This document shows, piece after piece, positions 1 through 5,875 of a stretch of 7,357 nucleotides of DNA; the first letter of the stretch is position 1, and each line of letters opens with the position of its first letter. This stretch comes from Bacteroidota bacterium (GTDB lineage: Bacteria > Bacteroidota > Bacteroidia > Chitinophagales > Chitinophagaceae): NCBI GenBank assembly GCA_023415275.1, contig JAEZLJ010000145.1, positions 1 through 7,357 on the forward strand, read 5' to 3'. The position numbers and the translations under genes were made by a program. The notes under the pieces are model-generated. The model was not told where the DNA came from, did no database searches, and saw only the letters and a list, made by a program, of their open reading frames with translations.

Positions 1-1791
1 GCTTAAATATTTTTCCATGACTACGAAGGAAAAGTCACCCACAATATTACTACGCTCCAGGCTTTCATACCGGCTGGTGATATTCACTTCCCGGTTTGTA
101 ACCAGGTCTTCCACTACCTTTCTGAACATCAGGTTGATGCGGGGTTCCACCCTGAACCCTAGCCGGAATTCTACCCTGATGATATCGTTAGGAATGATAT
201 GATCCACTTTATACTCCATGGTATATGGATCATCCAGGGTATCAACATGCACCAGCCAGTATATATCCGCCCGCTTGGGCTTCTTATTGAGAATAGAATA
301 GATGATCTTATGTTCTATCTCTTTGGGATTGTCGGCACTGGTCAGGTAAACCAGGTGGGTAGCGTATTTTACAATGGAACGGTCGTTACTCAACTCCTGG
401 ATCTTTGGTATATAATGTTCCAGGCGAACAAATTCCACATACCTGTTTTTGATCTTCCTGGCCCTGTACCAGGCATACATCACCAGGAACATCAATCCTC
501 CTATCATCAGGGTAATATAACCGCCATGGGTGAACTTTTGCAGAAGGGCAAAAAGGAATAATATTTCCACCAGGGCGTAAACTGAAAGGAATATCCAGAT
601 ATAAATAGGTTTTACTCTTCGGGCCACCAGGAAGTTAGAGAACAGTATGGTGGTCATCAGCATGGTTACAATGATGGCAAGGCCGTAAGCAGCCTCCATT
701 CTTTGAGAAGTTCTGAAATAGAGCACCACACCCACGCAACCTAAAAACATTAATAAGTTCAGTGAGGGTATAAATAACTGACCCCGGGCTTCTGAAGGAT
801 AGCGGATCTTTAACTTGGGCCAGAGGTTCAGCCGCATAGCTTCACTGATTAGGGTAAACGATCCGGATATCATGGCCTGGCTGGCAATGATAGCCGCCGT
901 GGTGGCAATGATAACTCCAATGATAATGAACCATTGAGGCATCAGGTCGTAAAATGCATTGATGCCGAGGGTTTCCCTGACTGAATCCGTGATGGTCAAT
1001 CCCCTGTGGTGACTTAATAGACTGGCTCCCTGGCCGAGGTAGTTAAGGATCAGGCAGATCTTAACAAAGCCCCATGAGGCCCTGATATTGCCCCGGCCGC
1101 AGTGACCAAGGTCACTATATAGCGCCTCAGCTCCCGTAGTACAAAGAAAGACAGCACCTAATAACCATAGTGCGTTAGGGTAAGACCGTAGAAATGTAAA
1201 GGCATAGGTGGGGCTGAAAGCCCTGAAAATGGTCCAGTCGTCAGAAAGGTGCACTATGCCGAGTACGGCCAGCATACTAAACCAGATGAACATAATAGGG
1301 CCAAAAAACTTACCAATAGAGGCTGTACCGAATTGCTGTAAAAAGAAAAATAGTCCAAGAATGACCAGGACTATATAAACAACATATTCTTCGATATTAT
1401 GAAAGGTGGGTATTTTTTTCAATCCCTCAACAGCAGATGTAATAGATATGGGTGGGGTGATAATGCCGTCGGCCAGTAATGCCGACCCCCCGATCATGGC
1501 CGGGATGACGAGCCATTTTCTTTGTCGTCTTACCAGGGCATACAAGGCAAATGTTCCCCCTTCACCCCTGTTGTCTGCCCTCAGTACCAGCAACACATAT
1601 TTAATGGTAGTTTGTAAAGTAATGGTCCAAATGATACAGGATAAACTTCCTATGATCAATTCTTCTGTGATTGTCCTATTGGTAATGATGGCGTTGAAAA
1701 CATATAAGGGTGAAGTACCTATATCTCCATAAATGATCCCTAACGCTACAACTAATCCCGCAACTGTAACCTTATTAAGTGGTGCTTTCAC
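1..1791 (-). CDS. kup: Kup-type low-affinity potassium uptake protein (3' end outside window)
   Basis: This is an inner-membrane K+ transporter of the KUP/HAK/KT family, thought to work as a K+/H+ symporter. The visible 597 codons have no internal stop and reach base 1 in frame. The family signature GIIYGDIGTSPLY lies at residues 18-30, with Asp23 at the same position as the functionally important Asp23 of E. coli Kup. Further family motifs are ADNRGEGG (72-79), LLADGIITPP (105-114, Glu122 close by), TGAEALYSDLGH (219-230) and SFTLISEAMRL (311-320). About a dozen hydrophobic segments end near residue 440, followed by a hydrophilic C-terminal domain that continues beyond the window; family members are usually 620-660 residues. 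The start is GTG at 1791-1789: an in-frame TGA lies 14 codons upstream with no ATG between, and the Asp23 alignment fits. The family assignment is very secure; the direction of coupling is known from relatives only. It is transcribed divergently from its neighbour. Confidence 0.96.
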   Translation of the reverse strand, partial: MKAPLNKVTVAGLVVALGIIYGDIGTSPLYVFNAIITNRTITEELIIGSLSCIIWTITLQTTIKYVLLVLRADNRGEGGTFALYALVRRQRKWLVIPAMIGGSALLADGIITPPISITSAVEGLKKIPTFHNIEEYVVYIVLVILGLFFFLQQFGTASIGKFFGPIMFIWFSMLAVLGIVHLSDDWTIFRAFSPTYAFTFLRSYPNALWLLGAVFLCTTGAEALYSDLGHCGRGNIRASWGFVKICLILNYLGQGASLLSHHRGLTITDSVRETLGINAFYDLMPQWFIIIGVIIATTAAIIASQAMISGSFTLISEAMRLNLWPKLKIRYPSEARGQLFIPSLNLLMFLGCVGVVLYFRTSQRMEAAYGLAIIVTMLMTTILFSNFLVARRVKPIYIWIFLSVYALVEILFLFALLQKFTHGGYITLMIGGLMFLVMYAWYRARKIKNRYVEFVRLEHYIPKIQELSNDRSIVKYATHLVYLTSADNPKEIEHKIIYSILNKKPKRADIYWLVHVDTLDDPYTMEYKVDHIIPNDIIRVEFRLGFRVEPRINLMFRKVVEDLVTNREVNITSRYESLERSNIVGDFSFVVMEKYLS

Positions 1792-2039
1792 TGTACCTGA
1801 ATTATGTTTTATTGGTTCGAAGGCGAATTGTCAAAGGTATATGTTAAAATTAATAGAAGCACAATCAGAAACAAGGCTTTAGTTTGAAATTTGAAAGAGT
1901 TGTCTGGCTGGGTATAAAGGTTAAAGTATTGCAAGTTTTGAACTTCTTGAGGGGCTAACATGCATCCAATTTATATTTTATACATCTTACTAAAATAAAA
2001 TACAAGGGTTAACTTTAATAGTTTAAAGATTTTGCTTCT
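1792..2039. other. Divergent intergenic region between kup and the secreted-protein gene
   Basis: These 248 bp hold no convincing gene. Apart from the kup promoter candidate, a weaker plus-strand candidate is TTG (1947-1949), a 22-bp spacer, and TATATTTT (1972-1979, 7 of 8 matches to TAnnTTTG). A second -7-like site, TAACTTTA (2010-2017), has no -33 partner. The last 60 bp before the ATG at 2040 are A/T rich and lack a Shine-Dalgarno sequence, as is normal in Bacteroidota. No clear operator palindrome or riboswitch was recognised. Confidence 0.45.
1832..1864 (-). promoter_or_regulatory. Predicted Bacteroidota-type promoter for kup
   Basis: Read on the minus strand, a perfect TAnnTTTG -7 element (TACCTTTG, 1839-1832) is preceded, after 22 bp, by TTG (1864-1862) at the expected -33 position. 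The spacing is at the long end of what is usual for the primary sigma factor of this phylum. Transcription would begin near 1825 and leave a leader of about 35 nt before the GTG start. This is a sequence match only, with no transcript evidence. Confidence 0.5.
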
Positions 2040-3560
2040 ATGCGTTTTGCTACATTCATAATTACCGTATTCTTACTTGCTACCGGTTCGGTTTCCAATG
2101 CACAAAGAATCATTTATTCCCAGCCAGGGAACGATGATACCCGAAGAATGAACTTTGAGGTGATTGGAAAGGTATCTGGTAATTTTCTTATTTATAAGAA
2201 CAGCCGAAATAAAAGCTATGTGAGTGTGTATAATAATGAGATGGAAGAAGTAAGCAAGGTGGAACAGGACTATATCCCCGAAGACAAGTTGATCAACGTT
2301 GACTTCTTTCCCTATAATGACTTCAGCTATATTATATACCAATACCAGAAGAAAAATGTGGTGTACTGCAATGCAGTGAAAGTGGATGGTAATGGAAAAA
2401 GAATATCGGATATTTTATCCCTGGATACTACTCATATAGGCTTTACAGCCAACAATAAGATCTATTCTACCATCACCAATGAGAATAAGTCAAGGTTAAT
2501 GGTATTTAAGATCAACTCGAGGAACAAATCAAAGTTTGTCATAACAACCCTGCTTTTTGATTCAGAATTGATGCTGCAGAAACGTGACCGTTTTTATATG
2601 GCAATGGACGAAAGGGATGACAACCTGGATGAATTCAATATAGATAATGATGGCGACCTGGTCTTTGTAAAGTTCAACAGGAACAATAACGAAACTATCA
2701 ATGCCACCACTTTATATTGGAAACCTGCTGCAGTGGATACTGTATCATCCATAGAGGTGCCCCAGGAAAAGATACTACTTGATGAAATTCATGTTAAGGT
2801 AGATAATTCCAATAAGCGTTATTTTCTTACTTCCTTTTATTACACTAAAAAGAGGGGAAATATTGAAGGGTTCTATTTTTATGTGTGGGACAAGCAATCC
2901 AGGCAGCCTATTCTGCAGAATGAAGTGGCACTTGGGGAAGAAATCAGAAATGAGGCCAGGGGCGATGCCAACGTTAAAATGGCTTTTAATGATTATTTCG
3001 TAAGAAATATTGTCATAAAGAAGGATGGGGGATTTGTAATCAATGCGGAATCATACTATACTACGTCACGGTATAATAACTGGAACAGGTACAATTACCT
3101 TTATGGATACCCTCTTTCCAACTATGACTACTACAGCATGTATTCACCATATTACAGTAACTGGTACTGGCGTGACAGATATTACAATAATCAAAATGTC
3201 AGACGGCACGCAGACAATGTTACTATTCTCTCATTTGATAAGACCGGTAAGCTGGAATGGAGCGGCGTGATCCACAAGGAGCAATATGATGATGAATCTG
3301 ACGACAGGATCTCTTACCTGATGGCCAATACAGGCAGCCAGATCCATTATCTCTTTAATGTAGATGAAAGAAGAGCCCTTTTATTAAATGATTTTACTTT
3401 ATCTCCCGGTGGTGAATTAAATCATAATCCCACATTGAAAAACCTTGACAGGGGTTATGAATTTTTGCCTAAGTATGGCAAACAGGTAAGTAGCTACCAA
3501 TTGATCATTCCTTGTTATTACCGGAATTACATTTGCTTTGCTAAAATCGAATTTAATTAA
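2040..3560 (+). CDS. Secreted protein of unknown function with a Tyr/Asn-rich segment
   Basis: I do not recognise this 506-residue protein. It starts with a typical signal peptide: Arg2, a hydrophobic core at about 4-16, and a likely cleavage after SNA, just before QRIIYS (around 21/22). It has no lipobox Cys, so it should be released into the periplasm or exported further rather than lipidated. The body is rich in beta-type alternating stretches and charged Asn/Asp turns (for example IDNDGDLVFVKF at 201-212 and SFDKTGKLEWSGV at 398-410), which would suit a beta-sandwich or propeller-like fold; that is inference from composition only. Residues 339-386 are extremely rich in Tyr (16 of 48), Asn and Trp. 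The next gene begins 12 bp downstream on the same strand, so the two are probably co-transcribed. Starting ATG and reading frame are clear; function is open. Confidence 0.85.
   Translation: MRFATFIITVFLLATGSVSNAQRIIYSQPGNDDTRRMNFEVIGKVSGNFLIYKNSRNKSYVSVYNNEMEEVSKVEQDYIPEDKLINVDFFPYNDFSYIIYQYQKKNVVYCNAVKVDGNGKRISDILSLDTTHIGFTANNKIYSTITNENKSRLMVFKINSRNKSKFVITTLLFDSELMLQKRDRFYMAMDERDDNLDEFNIDNDGDLVFVKFNRNNNETINATTLYWKPAAVDTVSSIEVPQEKILLDEIHVKVDNSNKRYFLTSFYYTKKRGNIEGFYFYVWDKQSRQPILQNEVALGEEIRNEARGDANVKMAFNDYFVRNIVIKKDGGFVINAESYYTTSRYNNWNRYNYLYGYPLSNYDYYSMYSPYYSNWYWRDRYYNNQNVRRHADNVTILSFDKTGKLEWSGVIHKEQYDDESDDRISYLMANTGSQIHYLFNVDERRALLLNDFTLSPGGELNHNPTLKNLDRGYEFLPKYGKQVSSYQLIIPCYYRNYICFAKIEFN
3054..3197 (+). 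other. Tyr/Asn/Trp-rich low-complexity segment within the secreted protein
   Basis: Codons 339-386 of the upstream secreted protein encode 16 Tyr, 9 Asn and 3 Trp in 48 residues, with repeated short units such as RYNNWNRYNY and YYSNWYWRDRYY. The underlying DNA is not an exact tandem repeat; the bias is at the amino-acid level. The flanking sequence has ordinary composition, so this looks like an exposed loop or insertion between structured parts. Confidence 0.75.
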
Positions 3561-3572
3561 TAGCATTGCGAT

Positions 3573-4556
3573 GTGATTGGACTGTTTAAACAAAAATCTC
3601 CGGGCAACGTGGTTGTCCTGTTGATCTTTGGTCTATTGTTGAAACTGCCATTATTCCTTTTCCCTCAGAACATCAGTTTTTCTGAACAGGATGGGCCTTT
3701 GTACCAGGCCTTTATAGGCATGATGCCGGCTAATAATGCCATTCTGTGTGCCTTTATTTCTTTTGGCTTATTGTACTTGCAGGCTTTATTAGTTACCTAT
3801 CTGGCTAATGAGTACCGCATGATGGCCCGGCAAAACTTCCTTCCGGGGATGGCCTACCTGATGATCACATCTTTATTGCCCGAATGGAGTTATCTATCAG
3901 CACCATTGGTGAGTGCCACATTTATTATTTGGATATTTATTACACTATTTAGGTTATATAATTCTCCTATTGCAAAAGCGCAGGTTTATAATATTGGATT
4001 AATTACAGGTATAAGCTCTTATATCTATTTTCCATCAGCCTGTTTTATTATTTGTATCCTGTTAGGTTTGATGATCCTGAAGCCATTCAGGTTCAACGAG
4101 ATTATTCTGTTCCTGCTGGGCTGTTTGACACCCTATTATTTTTATGGGATCTATCTTTTTCTCACTGACAGGCTGAACTTTAAAAATTTTGTTCCTGAGG
4201 TGTCTTTTGCGATACCTCAACTTAAAAACTCACTTTGGCTGGCTATCAGCACTGTTCTAATTGCTATTCCTTTTATAATAGGCGGCTACTTTATTCAGAC
4301 CCATTTACGGAAAATGCTTATTCAGGTCCGAAAGAACTGGAGTATTATTTTGCTGTATTTATTGTTGTCTTTTTTTGTACCATTCATTAACAGCCATCAT
4401 TCTATGCAGGCTTGGATGCTTATTGCAGCCCCTTTTGCACTTTTTCATGCATGTGCTTATTTTTACCAGACAAAAAAGCTGATTTCTTCCTTTTTATTCA
4501 TTTTGGCTATAGGCTATATACTTTATATGCAATATGGCACTGCAACACCGCATTAA
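3573..4556 (+). CDS. Polytopic membrane protein resembling the DUF6427 family
   Basis: This 327-residue, strongly hydrophobic protein has roughly eight to ten membrane segments (about 12-31, 54-77, 92-128, 139-170, 176-197, 220-240, 256-272, 277-297, 303-320). The N-terminus (MIGLFKQKSP) and overall layout resemble the Bacteroidota family DUF6427, whose function is unknown; this is recalled from family knowledge, not searched. A conspicuous FINSHHSMQAW stretch (271-281) sits between the last hydrophobic blocks and may be functionally important. The start is GTG at 3573, because an in-frame TAG lies at 3561-3563 and the first in-frame ATG is about 50 codons further in and would remove the first membrane segment. 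An out-of-frame ATG at 3571 is followed at once by TGA. The 12-bp gap to the preceding secreted-protein gene suggests one operon and possible translational coupling. Confidence 0.85.
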   Translation: MIGLFKQKSPGNVVVLLIFGLLLKLPLFLFPQNISFSEQDGPLYQAFIGMMPANNAILCAFISFGLLYLQALLVTYLANEYRMMARQNFLPGMAYLMITSLLPEWSYLSAPLVSATFIIWIFITLFRLYNSPIAKAQVYNIGLITGISSYIYFPSACFIICILLGLMILKPFRFNEIILFLLGCLTPYYFYGIYLFLTDRLNFKNFVPEVSFAIPQLKNSLWLAISTVLIAIPFIIGGYFIQTHLRKMLIQVRKNWSIILLYLLLSFFVPFINSHHSMQAWMLIAAPFALFHACAYFYQTKKLISSFLFILAIGYILYMQYGTATPH

Positions 4557-4578
4557 CAAAGAAATGATCTTATCAAAC

Positions 4579-4586
4579 TATCTTTG
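4579..4586 (+). promoter_or_regulatory. Possible -7 promoter element for purQ
   Basis: TATCTTTG is a perfect match to the Bacteroidota -7 consensus TAnnTTTG and lies 18 bp before the purQ ATG. Transcription would start near 4593 and give a leader of only about 12 nt. No TTG is found at the expected -33 distance, which lowers confidence. If it works, purQ can be expressed apart from the membrane-protein gene that ends 48 bp upstream. Confidence 0.35.
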
Positions 4587-4604
4587 CCATTCAAATTTGA
4601 TCTT

Positions 4605-5282
4605 ATGAAGTTTGGTGTTGTTGTTTTCCCTGGTTCTAATTGCGACAGAGATATGTACAATGCACTGGTTGATGACCTCAGACAGGAATGCGTGATGTTG
4701 TGGCATAAGGACAGTGATCTTTCGGATTTTTCAACAGATGATTGCATTGTTCTTCCAGGTGGCTTCTCTTATGGAGATTATTTACGTACTGGCGCCATAG
4801 CACGTTTTAGCCCCATCATGCAAAGCATTATCGATTTTGCTAAGAAAGGAGGGAAGGTGCTGGGGGTTTGCAATGGCTTCCAGATCTTATGCGAATCCCA
4901 TTTGTTGCCAGGTGCATTATTGCGGAATAATAACCAGCAATATATCTGCAAAAACCTATTTATAAAGGATGCACAGAACAAGGTATTCAAAATACCTATT
5001 GCACATGGAGAAGGCCGTTATTATGCCGAGGAATCCATCCTTGATAAGCTGGAGCAGAATAACCAGATACTGTTCCGTTATTGCGATGAAGCAGGAAATG
5101 TAGTTCCCGAAGCCAACCCAAATGGCTCCGTGCGAAACATTGCTGGTATTTGTAATGAAACGAGAAATGTATTCGGCATGATGCCGCATCCTGAAAGAGC
5201 TTGTTCTTCACATTTAGGTAACACTGATGGCAGAAAGATTTTTGAAATATTGTTTTCCCAGGTAATGGAAGGTGTCATTTAA
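4605..5282 (+). CDS. purQ: Phosphoribosylformylglycinamidine synthase, glutaminase subunit PurQ
   Basis: PurQ is the class I glutamine amidotransferase subunit that releases ammonia from glutamine for conversion of FGAR to FGAM, the fourth step of purine synthesis, in the cytoplasm. The 225-residue length fits the small stand-alone PurQ type. Visible motifs are FPGSNCDRD (8-16), PGGFSYGDYLR (51-61), the nucleophile elbow GVCNGFQIL with Cys89, and MMPHPER with His195 and Glu197 completing the catalytic triad. The start is taken as ATG at 4605, giving MKFGVVVFPGSN as in relatives; a TTG seven codons upstream (4584) would add residues not seen in the family and overlaps the -7 element. A stand-alone PurQ normally works in a complex with small-type PurL and PurS, so these should be encoded elsewhere. 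No link to the neighbouring genes is apparent. Confidence 0.96.
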   Translation: MKFGVVVFPGSNCDRDMYNALVDDLRQECVMLWHKDSDLSDFSTDDCIVLPGGFSYGDYLRTGAIARFSPIMQSIIDFAKKGGKVLGVCNGFQILCESHLLPGALLRNNNQQYICKNLFIKDAQNKVFKIPIAHGEGRYYAEESILDKLEQNNQILFRYCDEAGNVVPEANPNGSVRNIAGICNETRNVFGMMPHPERACSSHLGNTDGRKIFEILFSQVMEGVI

Positions 5283-5353
5283 GGTTTCCTTATCCCCACT
5301 TTAACAAGATTTCAGATTTTAATATGAGAAATTTGTAGACATAAATATGCAGC

Positions 5354-5809
5354 ATGAAAAGATTTTTATTAATCATATTAACTTTCGTTTCAGTAGGTAT
5401 CGCTTCAGCTCAAAATATCAATCCTGTTAGCTGGACTTTTACAAGTAAAAAAGTTAGTGATAAGGAATACGAAATTCAAATGCTTGCTACTATACAGCAA
5501 GGTTGGCATTTATATTCGCAGGCACAGCCAGAGGATGCTATTGCACAACCAACCTCCTTCCAATTCAATAAAAATCCTTTAATAGCCCTGGATGGTTCTG
5601 TAAAAGAAATGGGAAAGCTGGAGAAATTTAAGGATAAAACATTGGACGTTTCCGCTAATCAATATAGTAATAAGGTGGTGTTTGTGCAGCGGGTAAAGAT
5701 GAAAGGAAAGGCAAAGACCAATGTTACGGGCAAACTTGAGTTCCAGACTTGTAATGATGAAAAATGTTTGCCTCCCAAATCTGTGAATTTTTCAATTGCT
5801 TTAAAATAA
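5354..5809 (+). CDS. Secreted stand-alone DsbD N-terminal-domain protein with redox Cys pair
   Basis: This 151-residue protein has a signal peptide (1-19, cleavage likely in ASA/QN) followed by a single DsbD N-terminal-like (nDsbD/DsbC-like) immunoglobulin-fold domain. Family features are INPVSWTF near the mature N-terminus, GWHLYSQ (50-56) and the Cys motif FQTCNDEKCLPP, with C133 and C138. In E. coli DsbD the matching domain uses a Cys pair at this place to pass electrons from the membrane part to periplasmic partners. Here the domain is a free periplasmic protein. There are no other cysteines. The gene lies 71 bp after purQ and 66 bp before dsbD, whose own N-domain lacks the pair, so it is probably a soluble partner of that DsbD. 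A weak -7-like site (GAAATTTG, 5328-5335) lies upstream without a clear -33 box. The ATG at 5354 is well placed for the signal peptide. Confidence 0.88.
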   Translation: MKRFLLIILTFVSVGIASAQNINPVSWTFTSKKVSDKEYEIQMLATIQQGWHLYSQAQPEDAIAQPTSFQFNKNPLIALDGSVKEMGKLEKFKDKTLDVSANQYSNKVVFVQRVKMKGKAKTNVTGKLEFQTCNDEKCLPPKSVNFSIALK

Positions 5810-5828
5810 TATGAGCTATTAGTTCAGT

Positions 5829-5865
5829 AAAACGAGTTCTTTTCAAAGGACTCGTTTTGTTTTAA
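5829..5865 (+). terminator. Strong intrinsic terminator between the DsbD-N gene and dsbD
   Basis: Bases 5829-5842 (AAAACGAGTTCTTT) pair with 5845-5858 (AAAGGACTCGTTTT), giving a 14-bp stem with one G-U wobble and a nominal 2-nt loop (in practice about 4 nt). A T-rich tail, GTTTT, follows. The stem is flanked by A on the left and T on the right, so it could also act on the opposite strand. It begins 19 bp after the stop codon of the upstream gene and ends about 10 bp before the dsbD ATG. Confidence 0.85.
5852..5859 (+). promoter_or_regulatory. Possible -7 element for dsbD inside the terminator arm
   Basis: TCGTTTTG matches TAnnTTTG at 7 of 8 counted positions (C for A at the second) and lies 16 bp before the dsbD ATG, overlapping the right arm of the terminator. 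No TTG is seen at the expected -33 distance. It is noted because dsbD needs either read-through of the terminator or a promoter in this small space. Confidence 0.2.
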
Positions 5866-5875
5866 ATACAGGAAG

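Noticed and set aside
17..561. Two plus-strand open frames (17-202 and 199-561)
   Set aside because: They lie opposite the kup reading frame, which shows clear family sequence throughout, and they encode nothing recognisable.
1406..1732. Plus-strand open frame of 108 codons
   Set aside because: It is antisense to the conserved N-terminal part of kup, including the ADNRGEGG and ADGIITPP motifs.
2073..2342. Minus-strand open frame opposite the start of the secreted protein
   Set aside because: The plus-strand gene has a signal peptide and a long uninterrupted frame; the antisense product has no supporting feature.
3043..3270. Plus-strand frame with Thr/Ile-rich product
   Set aside because: It is a frame shadow of the Tyr/Asn-rich codons of the secreted protein gene.
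4584..4604. TTG start for purQ seven codons upstream
   Set aside because: The ATG at 4605 gives the usual MKFGVVVFPGSN start of the family, and the TTG overlaps the -7 element.
4778..5278. Several overlapping minus-strand open frames
   Set aside because: All are opposite purQ, whose catalytic motifs are intact.
5283..5353. Possible terminator or promoter between purQ and the DsbD-N gene
   Set aside because: No stable hairpin was found, and the only -7-like site (GAAATTTG, 5328-5335) has a mismatch and no -33 partner.
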